NCBI GenBank assembly: GCA_032718475.1
Contig: JAUCBJ010003697.1
Span: 1 to 30,356, forward strand
Source of the DNA: Nemertoderma westbladi
Taxonomy: Eukaryota; Xenacoelomorpha; Nemertodermatida; Nemertodermatidae
Length of the DNA: 30,356 nt
Direction of reading: 5' to 3'
The position numbers were made by a program, and so were the translations under genes. The notes beneath the pieces were generated by a model. That model was not told where the DNA came from. It saw only the letters and a list, made by a program, of their open reading frames with translations, and searched no databases. Below are positions 1-10,110 of this stretch, one piece after another (the stretch's first letter is position 1; each line of letters begins with the position of its first letter).

Positions 1-2
1 TA

Positions 3-14
3 CCCCCCCCCCCC
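3..14. repeat. Poly-C tract (12 C)
   Basis: An uninterrupted run of 12 C lies at the left edge of the window. Long G/C homopolymers recur here: 21 G at 2189-2209 and 14 G at 11816-11829. The run continues into an AT-rich stretch with no gene. Its true length is uncertain because homopolymers are error-prone in sequencing. Confidence 0.9.
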
Positions 15-109
15 TCTAAAATCTACATGTTTTTACGAAAACGTCTGCTTTTTGTTTGTAAGTAGATTTCACTAGTCTTATTTTGCAGCACCAAAATTTC
101 AAGTTGTGA

Positions 110-432
110 ACAATTTTCAAAAAATTGGAAAGTCCCACTTCTCAGCTCATCTTTTTTCGATACAGGTTTTCCGGGGCGCTGATTCCATTGGAAAATATTT
201 TAAAATGATCTGATTATAATGAATTGGAGTTTTAGTCCAAGCAAAAAATGAAAAAAACAAGTAACCTGTAACCAGTAACCATTTGAACACAAAAATTGTA
301 ATTGACTTGTACGATACTATGAATTCACATTTTCCGGTTTTCTGGGGTGCTGCTTCTAATGGAATACAATTTCAAATTTTCCAGATCATTGCTACTCGTA
401 TTTTTCAGCTTACTATTTCAAATTTTGGTGCT
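110..432 (-). repeat. Diverged dispersed repeat, two copies in minus orientation
   Basis: Two related segments lie at about 110-245 and 283-432. They share a core reading GGTTTTCCGGGGCGCTG near 166 and GGTTTTCTGGGGTGCTG near 336, each followed by an ATGGAA- or TTGGAA-like stretch and ATGATCTG- or AGATCATTG-like sequence. Reverse-complemented, the second copy aligns with the plus-orientation copies at 421-850: both read through a GAAAAATACGAG / GAAAAATACAAG block, then TATTCCATT, then an ACCCC..AAACCGG block. Divergence is high, so the outer limits are approximate. The match around 88-103 (AGCACCAAAATTT) may be a further fragment. Short open frames here show no recognisable protein and are not called as genes. 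Confidence 0.6.
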
Positions 433-850
433 AGCACCAAATTTTTGTACCCATCACCAAAAAGTACAAGTTTGAGATGTCCATCGGATTCAAGACCCTC
501 AGAAACCCGTATAATGCAAGAACCAAGATGATACTATCTGTTATCAACTTGCTTATTGTCAAAAATTTGGTGCTAGCACAAAGATTTTCACACACAGCCG
601 AAAAATACAAGTTTGAGAACTCGTATGTAATATTTACTTATTCCATTGAATTCAGAACCCCCACAAACCCGGATAACGAAAGAAATAAGGTGACACAATC
701 AGTTCATATATTTGATGGTTTTCAAAATATGGTGCTGGTTGATCAAATTTTGCACTCAGAACCGAAAAATACAATTTTGATATGCCTGTTGCAACTCGTA
801 TATATTCCATAGAAACCAGAACCCAACAAAACACTTGAAAATATGAAGTT
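421..850 (+). repeat. Diverged dispersed repeat, three tandem copies in plus orientation
   Basis: Three direct copies lie at about 421-560, 561-721 and 722-850. Each opens with a TTTGGTGCTAGCAC-like motif (TATGGTGCTGG in the third). It continues with an (A/G)TACAAGTTTGAG or ATACAATTTTGAT block, a CCAT block and a CAGAACCC-like block. The first copy lacks about 24 bp present in the second. All three match the reverse complement of the copies at 110-432, so the region is an imperfect inverted repeat. I see no terminal inverted repeats or target-site duplications sharp enough to assign a transposon family. Open frames of 60-111 codons over this stretch overlap on both strands and look incidental. 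Confidence 0.65.
424..441. repeat. 18-bp perfect palindrome at the centre of the inverted repeats
   Basis: The sequence TTTGGTGCTAGCACCAAA reads the same on both strands, with arms 424-432 and 433-441. The match extends to 12 bp per side with one mismatch. It lies where the minus-orientation and plus-orientation repeat copies meet, as expected at the turn of a foldback structure. Confidence 0.85.
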
Positions 851-964
851 TAAGATATTTCAGCTATTTAGTATTTACGATCGCCGTCATTAACTTCAGA
901 TTCCCGCCAAATCATATCCACATACTGAAAGGTTTGAGAAAGTTGTATTCAGAATTGAAATCCC

Positions 965-983
965 GATCCCGAAAATCGGGATC
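965..983. repeat. Short perfect hairpin, 8-bp stem and 3-nt loop
   Basis: GATCCCGA at 965-972 is followed by AAA and then its exact reverse complement TCGGGATC at 976-983. It abuts the GC-rich minisatellite that starts at 978 and shares its GGGATCC motif, so it probably arose from an inverted unit of that repeat. There is no U-tract after it and no gene before it, so a terminator role is not supported. Confidence 0.8.
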
Positions 984-1106
984 CCCAGAGTGGCAATCCG
1001 GGATCCGGGAGTTGCAACCGGATCCGGGAGGGGCAATCCGGTATCCCGGGAGTGGCAACCTGGATCCCGGGAGTGGCAATCCGGGATCCCATGAGCAAGT
1101 GGATCC
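978..1106. repeat. GC-rich minisatellite, about six units of 20-24 bp
   Basis: Units can be drawn at 978-999, 1000-1019, 1020-1039, 1040-1060, 1061-1082 and 1083-1106. Each carries a GGATCC- or GGTATCCC-like palindrome, and the first five continue with a GGGAGTGGCAATCC-like core (CCAGAGTGGCAATCC in the first). Several joints are CCCGGG. The block is strikingly GC-rich compared with its surroundings. Open frames cross it on both strands, but they simply translate the repeat and have no recognisable domain. The stretches 851-964 and 1107-1191 on either side are AT-rich and hold nothing I can identify. Confidence 0.85.
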
Positions 1107-1191
1107 ATATTTTTACGGTGTATATATAAATATATGAAAAAATATATTTTCAATCAAAAAATATTAAACATCAACATCACATACGATATAA

Positions 1192-1866
1192 TTTCTCAAA
1201 ATGAATCCTGATAAAACAGAAGTAATTTTCTTTCGGTCTCGTTTCAGTACCTTTAGTTGTTCCAGATGCAATAACTGTAAATGATAAATCAGTTGAAGTC
1301 TCCGAAGTAGTTAAGGTCATTGGTGTGTTGTTAGACTCTAAGTTATCGTTTGAGGAGCAAATTTCCAGTGTTGTAAGAAGTTATATTTTCATTTAAAAAA
1401 TTTATCAAAAATCAGGCGCATTGTTCCCGACAAACAGTTTGAGTTTCTAATCCATTCATTCATTTCAAGCAAAATTAACTACAATAATGCATTATATTTC
1501 GGGCTTCCAAGTACATTACTCAAGAAACTTCAGTATGTCCAAAATTCGGCTGCACGATTGCTCTGTGATGCAAAGAAACGCGGCCACATCACGCCAATTC
1601 TCCAAGAACTTCATTGGATTCCTGTCTCCTACGGAATATAATTTAAGATTGCTATTTTAACTTACAAATGTCTACACCACGCAGCTCCGATATATCTATC
1701 TGAATTAATAATAATATCGCCTTATGTACCGTACCGACTTGGGAACTTCGCTAATACTCCAGTCTCCCTAGAGTGCCTAATACAAATACAAGCGGTATGG
1801 TAAACGGGTTTTTCCTTTGCCGCCCCGACAATCTGGAATGGTTTGCTTTCTGAATTAAGAGAGTAG
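1192..1866 (+). mobile_element. CR1/L2-like LINE remnant: C-terminal part of a reverse transcriptase, decayed
   Basis: Conceptual translation across frames recovers, in order, blocks typical of CR1/L2-clade reverse transcriptases. They are NPDKTEVIFF (from 1204), VIGVLLDSKLSFEEQI (about 1318-1365), NLSKIRRIVP (about 1396-1425), LQYVQNSAARLLC (about 1528-1566), HITPILQELHWIPV (about 1588-1629), ILTYKCLHHAAPIYLSEL (about 1651-1704) and FAAPTIWNGL (about 1816-1845). The catalytic palm motif (YxDD) should lie upstream of the NPDKTE block and is absent, so the copy is 5'-truncated and inactive. The frame shifts near 1245 and returns at about 1387. Internal stops are at 1639-1641 and 1801-1803, and the frame ends at 1864-1866. 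No endonuclease domain or clear 3' tail is visible. The clade rests on motif recall rather than a search; L2 and CR1 are hard to separate at this level. Confidence 0.85.
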
Positions 1867-1933
1867 TCTGGCCTGCAGTGGAAGCTAATACAAGCAAAAT
1901 TCGAATGCCAATAACTCAGCTATTTCCCAACCA
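1867..1933. other. Short spacer between LINE remnant and duplication breakpoint
   Basis: This 67-bp stretch follows the last reverse-transcriptase codon and ends where the duplicated block begins. It may be the LINE 3' end, but no repeated 3' motif or poly-A tail is evident. It is not present at the left end of the second duplicated copy. Confidence 0.5.
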
Positions 1934-2680
1934 AATTCAATTATTTTTACATATTTGGAATCCTTGCACGGTCAGCTTTCCATTAGTACCAACAAATCAC
2001 TAAATGTTTAAAGAATAACTGCGGTCGTGTAAATGGTGCAATATCGACGGAGACACCTTTTTCAAACGCTTGTAGCTAAAGAATGAAAGCGAAAATAAAA
2101 ATTCTGGCTCACCCAGCAAGGAGGAGGGAGGTGAAACTATCTCTGTTTCAAATTTCATGCAATCTCATTACGATTAGTAAAATAATTTGGGGGGGGGGGG
2201 GGGGGGGGGCAGGTACCTGAATAACGACACTATTTTCCAGGACATGGTGTATACGGATAATAATTGATAATATGAACTGTTTTGTAAATGGAAATAATTT
2301 TAAATGAGCTGATATTAAATACAAATTTTGTTTATGAATTATCTTTGAGAAACTTGACTGTCAAAAAATATTGCAGACAAAGAATTAAACATTTGTTAAA
2401 CAAAATTTCGCACAAAATCTTGACGCAAAGAAAATTCCTCCCCCAGGCTACCTTGGAAAATCGACACAAATAACAACCTATTACTCGCAAAAATTAGATT
2501 GTAACCTGTTTGTTCTATTGACTTTAGTAAATTATTTTAGTTAGAATAACTATCAGGATTCCCTGGGTCAATCCCTGGATGGGTTACCACTGTTTGGGCA
2601 CGTTGTTTTCGTGCTGCAGCCTAGCCACACCCAGGCATTCATCCTTGACTTGTCGATACATGGGAACCAACGCAACCAAG
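1934..2680. repeat. Duplicated non-satellite flank, copy 1
   Basis: This 747-bp AT-rich segment is repeated at 11564-12300. Before the G tract (1934-2188) the copies differ by four substitutions and a 3-bp indel. From 2210 onward they are identical until 2932, inside the satellite. A 61-codon open frame at 2288-2473 on the plus strand (start ATGGAAATAATT) is present unchanged in both copies. It is short, lysine/asparagine/leucine-rich, matches nothing I know and lies in AT-rich DNA, so I do not call it a gene. No RNA gene is recognised in the segment. Confidence 0.93.
2189..2209 (+). repeat. Poly-G tract (21 G)
   Basis: An unbroken run of 21 G is present here, with the homologous tract at 11816-11829 only 14 G long. 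Runs of this length can form G-quadruplex structures and stall polymerases. The tract marks the point where the two flank copies change from diverged to identical. The exact length should be treated as provisional. Confidence 0.9.
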
Positions 2681-2938
2681 GCATCTTGGGAAACAGAGTG
2701 GAAGAAGGGTTTACTGTGGAAGATCATCCATGGTGATGAGCAGGCATTCCTTTAGGAAATAGGGTGGAAGGGTTTACTGTGGAAGATCACCCATGGTGGT
2801 GAACAGACAACCCTTTAGGAAACAGAGTGGAAGGGTTTACTGTGGAAGATTACCCATGGTGGTGAACAGACATTCCATTAGGAAACAGAGTGGAAGGGTT
2901 TACTGTGGAAAATCACCCATGGTGGTGAGCAGGCATTC
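2681..2938 (+). repeat. 63-bp satellite, short form (about four units)
   Basis: About 4.1 units of the 63-bp repeat lie between the flank and the A-rich junction. A typical unit is at 15245-15307; it opens CCATGGTGGTGAACAGGC and includes GGAAGGGTTTACTGTGGAAG. The first 251 bases (2681-2931) are identical to 12301-12551 in the long form. The last unit combines the GTGAGC signature of the fourth unit with the AGGCATTC end that precedes the 9 A in the long form. It therefore looks like an internally deleted version of the long array, or its unexpanded ancestor. Confidence 0.95.
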
Positions 2939-2962
2939 AAAAAAAAATTTGTTGTATGTAAT
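2939..2962. other. A9 junction and truncated first 22-bp unit, copy 1
   Basis: Nine A (2939-2947) and TTT separate the 63-bp satellite from the 22-bp satellite. The first 22-bp unit, at 2951-2962, is only 12 bp long (GTTGTATGTAAT) and lacks the internal GAATGTGTTT. The same junction, including the same truncation, occurs at 15456-15479. It therefore predates the large duplication and is a single-origin fusion of two satellites. Confidence 0.93.
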
Positions 2963-3463
2963 GTTGTATGAATGTGTTTGCAATGTTGTATGAATGTGTT
3001 TGTAATGTTGTATGAATGTGTTTGTAATGTTGTATGAATGTGTTTGCAATGTTGTATGAATGTGTTTGTAATGTTGTATGAATGTGTTTGCAATGTTGTA
3101 TGAATGTGTTTGTAATGTTGTATGAATGTGTTTGTAATGTTGTATGAATGTGTTTGTAATGTTGTATGAATGTGTTTGCAATGTTGTATGAATGTGTTTG
3201 TAATGTTGTATGAATGTGTTTGTAATGTTGTATGAATGTGTTTGTAATGTTCTATGAATGTGTTTGTAATGTTGTATGAATGTGTTTGCAATGTTGTATG
3301 AATGTGTTTGTAATGTTGTATGAATGTGTTTGTAATGTTGTATGAATGTGTTTGTAATGTTGTATGAATGTGTTTGTAATGTTGTATGAATGTGTTTGTA
3401 ATGTTGTATGAATGTGTTTGTAATGTTGTATGAATGTGTTTGTAATGTTGTATGAATGTGTTT

Positions 3464-3725
3464 GCAATGTTGTATGAATGTATTGTAATGTTGTATGAAT
3501 GTGTTTGTAATTTTGTATGAATGTGTTTGTAATGTTGTATGAATGTGTTTGCAATGTTGTATGAATGTATTGTAATGTTGTATGAATGTGTTTGTAATGT
3601 TGTATGAATGTGTTTGTAATGTTGTATGAATGTGTTTGTAATGTTGTATGAATGTGTTTGTAATGTTGTATGCATGTATTGTAATGTTGTATGAATGTGT
3701 TTGCAATGTTGTATGAATGTATTTT
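3464..3725 (+). repeat. 262-bp higher-order cassette in array 1, copy A
   Basis: The cassette runs from a TTTGCAAT variant to a rare TATTTTAATG variant, with the order of 21-bp, C-type and canonical units conserved at 7590-7851 and 9849-10110. Copies A and C also share a unique AATTTTG variant (3509-3515 and 9894-9900) at the same internal position. Copy A has a private change to TATGCATG near 3671, which creates one of the few ATG triplets on the minus strand. Confidence 0.85.
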
Positions 3726-6700
3726 AATGTTGTATGAATGTGTTTGTAATGTTGTATGAATGTGTTTGTAATGTTGTATGAATGTATTGTAATGTTGTAT
3801 GAATGTGTTTGTAATGTTGTATGAATGTATTGTAATGTTGTATGAATGTGTTTGCAATGTTGTATGAATGTATTGTAATGTTGTATGAATGTGTTTGTAA
3901 TGTTGTATGAATGTGTTTGTAATGTTGTATGAATGTGTTTGCAATGTTGTATGAATGTATTGTAATGTTGTATGAATGTGTTTGTAATGTTGTATGAATG
4001 TGTTTGTAATGTTGTATGAATGTGTTTGTAATGTTGTATGAATGTGTTTGCAATGTTGTATGAATGTGTTTGTAATGTTGTATGAATGTGTTTGCAATGT
4101 TGTATGAATGTGTTTGTAATGTTGTATGAATGTGTTTGTAATGTTGTATGAATGTGTTTGTAATGTTGTATGAATGTGTTTGCAATGTTGTATGAATGTG
4201 TTTGTAATGTTGTATGAATGTGTTTGTAATGTTGTATGAATGTGTTTGCAATGTTGTATGAATGTGTTTGTAATGTTGTATGAATGTGTTTGCAATGTTG
4301 TATGAATGTGTTTGTAATGTTGTATGAATGTGTTTGTAATGTTGTATGAATGTGTTTGTAATGTTGTATGAATGTGTTTGCAATGTTGTATGAATGTGTT
4401 TGTAATGTTGTATGAATGTGTTTGTAATGTTGTATGAATGTGTTTGTAATGTTGTATGAATGTGTTTGTAATGTTGTATGAATGTGTTTGCAATGTTGTA
4501 TGAATGTGTTTGTAATGTTGTATGAATGTGTTTGTAATGTTGTATGAATGTGTTTGTAATGTTGTATGAATGTGTTTGTAATGTTGTATGAATGTGTTTG
4601 TAATGTTGTATGAATGTGTTTGTAATGTTGTATGAATGTGTTTGTAATGTTGTATGAATGTGTTTGCAATGTTGTATGAATGTGTTTGTAATGTTGTATG
4701 AATGTGTTTGTAATGTTGTATGAATGTGTTTGCAATGTTGTATGAATGTGTTTGTAATGTTGTATGAATGTGTTTGTAATGTTGTATGAATGTGTTTGTA
4801 ATGTTGTATGAATGTGTTTGTAATGTTGTATGAATGTGTTTGTAATGTTGTATGAATGTGTTTGTAATGTTGTATGAATGTGTTTGCAATGTTGTATGAA
4901 TGTGTTTGTAATGTTGTATGAATGTGTTTGTAATGTTGTATGAATGTGTTTGCAATGTTGTATGAATGTGTTTGTAATGTTGTATGAATGTGTTTGTAAT
5001 GTTGTATGAATGTGTTTGTAATGTTGTATGAATGTGTTTGTAATGTTGTATGAATGTGTTTGTAATGTTGTATGAATGTGTTTGTAATGTTGTATGAATG
5101 TGTTTGTAATGTTGTATGAATGTGTTTGCAATGTTGTATGAATGTGTTTGTAATGTTGTATGAATGTGTTTGTAATGTTGTATGAATGTGTTTGTAATGT
5201 TGTATGAATGTGTTTGCAATGTTGTATGAATGTGTTTGTAATGTTGTATGAATGTGTTTGCAATGTTGTATGAATGTGTTTGTAATGTTGTATGAATGTG
5301 TTTGTAATGTTGTATGAATGTGTTTGTAATGTTGTATGAATGTGTTTGTAATGTTGTATGAATGTGTTTGTAATGTTGTATGAATGTGTTTGTAATGTTG
5401 TATGAATGTGTTTGTAATGTTGTATGAATGTGTTTGTAATGTTGTATGAATGTGTTTGTAATGTTGTATGAATGTGTTTGTAATGTTGTATGAATGTGTT
5501 TGTAATGTTGTATGAATGTGTTTGTAATGTTGTATGAATGTGTTTGTAATGTTGTATGAATGTGTTTGTAATGTTGTATGAATGTGTTTGTAATGTTGTA
5601 TGAATGTGTTTGTAATGTTGTATGAATGTGTTTGTAATGTTGTATGAATGTGTTTGTAATGTTGTATGAATGTGTTTGTAATGTTGTATGAATGTGTTTG
5701 TAATGTTGTATGAATGTGTTTGTAATGTTGTATGAATGTGTTTGTAATGTTGTATGAATGTGTTTGTAATGTTGTATGAATGTGTTTGTAATGTTGTATG
5801 AATGTGTTTGTAATGTTGTATGAATGTGTTTGTAATGTTGTATGAATGTGTTTGTAATGTTGTATGAATGTGTTTGTAATGTTGTATGAATGTGTTTGTA
5901 ATGTTGTATGAATGTGTTTGCAATGTTGTATGAATGTGTTTGTAATGTTGTATGAATGTGTTTGTAATGTTGTATGAATGTGTTTGTAATGTTGTATGAA
6001 TGTGTTTGTAATGTTGTATGAATGTGTTTGTAATGTTGTATGAATGTGTTTGTAATGTTGTATGAATGTGTTTGTAATGTTGTATGAATGTGTTTGTAAT
6101 GTTGTATGAATGTGTTTGTAATGTTGTATGAATGTGTTTGCAATGTTGTATGAATGTGTTTGTAATGTTGTATGAATGTGTTTGTAATGTTGTATGAATG
6201 TGTTTGTAATGTTGTATGAATGTGTTTGTAATGTTGTATGAATGTGTTTGCAATGTTGTATGAATGTTTTGTAATGTTGTATGAATGTGTTTGTAATGTT
6301 GTATGAATGTGTTTGTAATGTTGTATGAATGTGTTTGCAATGTTGTATGAATGTGATTGTAATGTTGTATGAATGTGTTTGTAATGTTGTATGAATGTGT
6401 TTGTAATGTTGTATGAATGTGTTTGTAATGTTGTATGAATGTGTTTGTAATGTTGTATGAATGTGATTGTAATGTTGTATGAATGTGTTTGCAATGTTGT
6501 ATGAATGTGTTTGTAATGTTGTATGAATGTGTTTGTAATGTTGTATGAATGTGTTTGTAATGTTGTATGAATGTGTTTGTAATGTTGTATGAATGTGTTT
6601 GTAATGTTGTATGAATGTGTTTGTAATGTTGTATGAATGTGTTTGCAATGTTGTATGAATGTTTTGTAATGTTGTATGAATGTGTTTGTAATGTTGTATG

Positions 6701-7589
6701 AATGTGTTTGTAATGTTGTATGAATGTGTTTGTAATGTTGTATGAATGTGTTTGTAATGTTGTATGAATGTGTTTGTAATGTTGTATGAATGTGTTTGTA
6801 ATGTTGTATGAATGTGTTTGTAATGTTGTATGAATGTGTTTGCAATGTTGTATGAATGTGTTTGTAATGTTGTATGAATGTGTTTGTAATGTTGTATGAA
6901 TGTGTTTGTAATGTTGTATGAATGTGTTTGTAATGTTGTATGAATGTGTTTGTAATGTTGTATGAATGTGTTTGTAATGTTGTATGAATGTGTTTGTAAT
7001 GTTGTATGAATGTGTTTGTAATGTTGTATGAATGTGTTTGTAATGTTGTATGAATGTGTTTGCAATGTTGTATGAATGTGATTGTAATGTTGTATGAATG
7101 TGTTTGTAATGTTGTATGAATGTGTTTGTAATGTTGTATGAATGTGTTTGTAATGTTGTATGAATGTGTTTGCAATGTTGTATGAATGTGTTTGTAATGT
7201 TGTATGAATGTGTTTGCAATGTTGTATGAATGTGTTTGTAATGTTGTATGAATGTGTTTGTAATGTTGTATGAATGTGTTTGTAATGTTGTATGAATGTG
7301 TTTGCAATGTTGTATGAATGTGTTTGTAATGTTGTATGAATGTGTTTGTAATGTTGTATGAATGTGTTTGTAATGTTGTATGAATGTGTTTGTAATGTTG
7401 TATGAATGTGTTTGCAATGTTGTATGAATGTGTTTGTAATGTTGTATGAATGTGTTTGTAATGTTGTATGAATGTGTTTGTAATGTTGTATGAATGTGTT
7501 TGTAATGTTGTATGAATGTGTTTGTAATGTTGTATGAATGTGTTTGTAATGTTGTATGAATGTGTTTGTAATGTTGTATGAATGTGTTT

Positions 7590-7851
7590 GCAATGTTGTA
7601 TGAATGTATTGTAATGTTGTATGAATGTGTTTGTAATGTTGTATGAATGTGTTTGTAATGTTGTATGAATGTGTTTGCAATGTTGTATGAATGTATTGTA
7701 ATGTTGTATGAATGTGTTTGTAATGTTGTATGAATGTGTTTGTAATGTTGTATGAATGTGTTTGTAATGTTGTATGAATGTGTTTGTAATGTTGTATGAA
7801 TGTATTGTAATGTTGTATGAATGTGTTTGCAATGTTGTATGAATGTATTTT
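7590..7851 (+). repeat. 262-bp higher-order cassette in array 1, copy B
   Basis: This copy has the same variant order as 3464-3725 at an offset of 4,126 bp, ending in the rare TATTTTAATG form. It has the canonical AATGTTG where copies A and C carry AATTTTG. Confidence 0.82.
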
Positions 7852-9848
7852 AATGTTGTATGAATGTGTTTGTAATGTTGTATGAATGTGTTTGTAATGT
7901 TGTATGAATGTGTTTGTAATGTTGTATGAATGTGTTTGTAATGTTGTATGAATGTATTGTAATGTTGTATGAATGTGTTTGCAATGTTGTATGAATGTAT
8001 TGTAATGTTGTATGAATGTGTTTGTAATGTTGTATGAATGTGTTTGTAATGTTGTATGAATGTGTTTGCAATGTTGTATGAATGTATTGTAATGTTGTAT
8101 GAATGTGTTTGTAATGTTGTATGAATGTGTTTGTAATGTTGTATGAATGTGTTTGTAATGTTGTATGAATGTGTTTGCAATGTTGTATGAATGTGTTTGT
8201 AATGTTGTATGAATGTGTTTGCAATGTTGTATGAATGTGTTTGTAATGTTGTATGAATGTGTTTGTAATGTTGTATGAATGTGTTTGTAATGTTGTATGA
8301 ATGTGTTTGCAATGTTGTATGAATGTGTTTGTAATGTTGTATGAATGTGTTTGTAATGTTGTATGAATGTGTTTGCAATGTTGTATGAATGTGTTTGTAA
8401 TGTTGTATGAATGTGTTTGCAATGTTGTATGAATGTGTTTGTAATGTTGTATGAATGTGTTTGTAATGTTGTATGAATGTGTTTGTAATGTTGTATGAAT
8501 GTGTTTGCAATGTTGTATGAATGTGTTTGTAATGTTGTATGAATGTGTTTGTAATGTTGTATGAATGTGTTTGTAATGTTGTATGAATGTGTTTGTAATG
8601 TTGTATGAATGTGTTTGCAATGTTGTATGAATGTGTTTGTAATGTTGTATGAATGTGTTTGTAATGTTGTATGAATGTGTTTGTAATGTTGTATGAATGT
8701 GTTTGTAATGTTGTATGAATGTGTTTGTAATGTTGTATGAATGTGTTTGTAATGTTGTATGAATGTGTTTGTAATGTTGTATGAATGTGTTTGCAATGTT
8801 GTATGAATGTGTTTGTAATGTTGTATGAATGTGTTTGTAATGTTGTATGAATGTGTTTGCAATGTTGTATGAATGTGTTTGTAATGTTGTATGAATGTGT
8901 TTGCAATGTTGTATGAATGTGTTTGTAATGTTGTATGAATGTGTTTGTAATGTTGTATGAATGTGTTTGTAATGTTGTATGAATGTGTTTGCAATGTTGT
9001 ATGAATGTGTTTGCAATGTTGTATGAATGTGTTTGTAATGTTGTATGAATGTGTTTGTAATGTTGTATGAATGTGTTTGCAATGTTGTATGAATGTGTTT
9101 GTAATGTTGTATGAATGTGTTTGTAATGTTGTATGAATGTGTTTGTAATGTTGTATGAATGTGTTTGTAATGTTGTATGAATGTGTTTGTAATGTTGTAT
9201 GAATGTGTTTGTAATGTTGTATGAATGTGTTTGTAATGTTGTATGAATGTGTTTGTAATGTTGTATGAATGTGTTTGTAATGTTGTATGAATGTGTTTGT
9301 AATGTTGTATGAATGTGTTTGCAATGTTGTATGAATGTGTTTGTAATGTTGTATGAATGTATTTGTAATGTTGTATGAATGTGTTTGTAATGTTGTATGA
9401 ATGTGTTTGTAATGTTGTATGAATGTGTTTGTAATGTTGTATGAATGTGTTTGTAATGTTGTATGAATGTGTTTGTAATGTTGTATGAATGTGTTTGCAA
9501 TGTTGTATGAATGTGTTTGTAATGTTGTATGAATGTGTTTGTAATGTTGTATGAATGTGTTTGCAATGTTGTATGAATGTGTTTGTAATGTTGTATGAAT
9601 GTGTTTGTAATGTTGTATGAATGTGTTTGTAATGTTGTATGAATGTGTTTGCAATGTTGTATGAATGTGTTTGTAATGTTGTATGAATGTGTTTGTAATG
9701 TTGTATGAATGTGTTTGTAATGTTGTATGAATGTGTTTGCAATGTTGTATAAATGTGTTTGCAATGTTGTATGAATGTGTTTGTAATGTTGTATGAATGT
9801 GTTTGTAATGTTGTATGAATGTGTTTGTAATGTTGTATGAATGTGTTT

Positions 9849-10110
9849 GCAATGTTGTATGAATGTATTGTAATGTTGTATGAATGTGTTTGTAATTTTG
9901 TATGAATGTGTTTGTAATGTTGTATGAATGTGTTTGCAATGTTGTATGAATGTATTGTAATGTTGTATGAATGTGTTTGTAATGTTGTATGAATGTGTTT
10001 GTAATGTTGTATGAATGTGTTTGTAATGTTGTATGAATGTGTTTGTAATGTTGTATGAATGTATTGTAATGTTGTATGAATGTGTTTGCAATGTTGTATG
10101 AATGTATTTT
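9849..10110 (+). repeat. 262-bp higher-order cassette in array 1, copy C
   Basis: This copy has the same variant order as 3464-3725 at an offset of 6,385 bp, including both the AATTTTG and TATTTTAATG markers. It is the closest relative of copy A although the two are separated by more than 6 kb. Confidence 0.85.

Noticed and set aside
477-812. 111-codon plus-strand frame and the overlapping 60-codon minus frame at 652-834
   Set aside because: They lie across the diverged inverted repeats, overlap on opposite strands and show no recognisable protein.
965-983. Rho-independent-type terminator hairpin
   Set aside because: No upstream gene and no following T-run; the hairpin shares the motif of the neighbouring minisatellite.
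896-1153. 85-codon minus frame and 67-codon plus frame over the GC-rich minisatellite
   Set aside because: Both are translations of the 20-24 bp repeat with no domain; the low stop density follows from GC richness.
2288-2473. 61-codon open frame, identical at 11908-12093
   Set aside because: Its conservation follows from the recent duplication of the entire flank, not from selection on a protein. It is short, AT-driven and unlike any family I know.
2560-2600. Possible tRNA-like B box (GGGTCAATCCC) that might mark a SINE
   Set aside because: It differs from the GGTTCGANTCC consensus by a substitution and a deletion, and no A box is visible at the right distance upstream.
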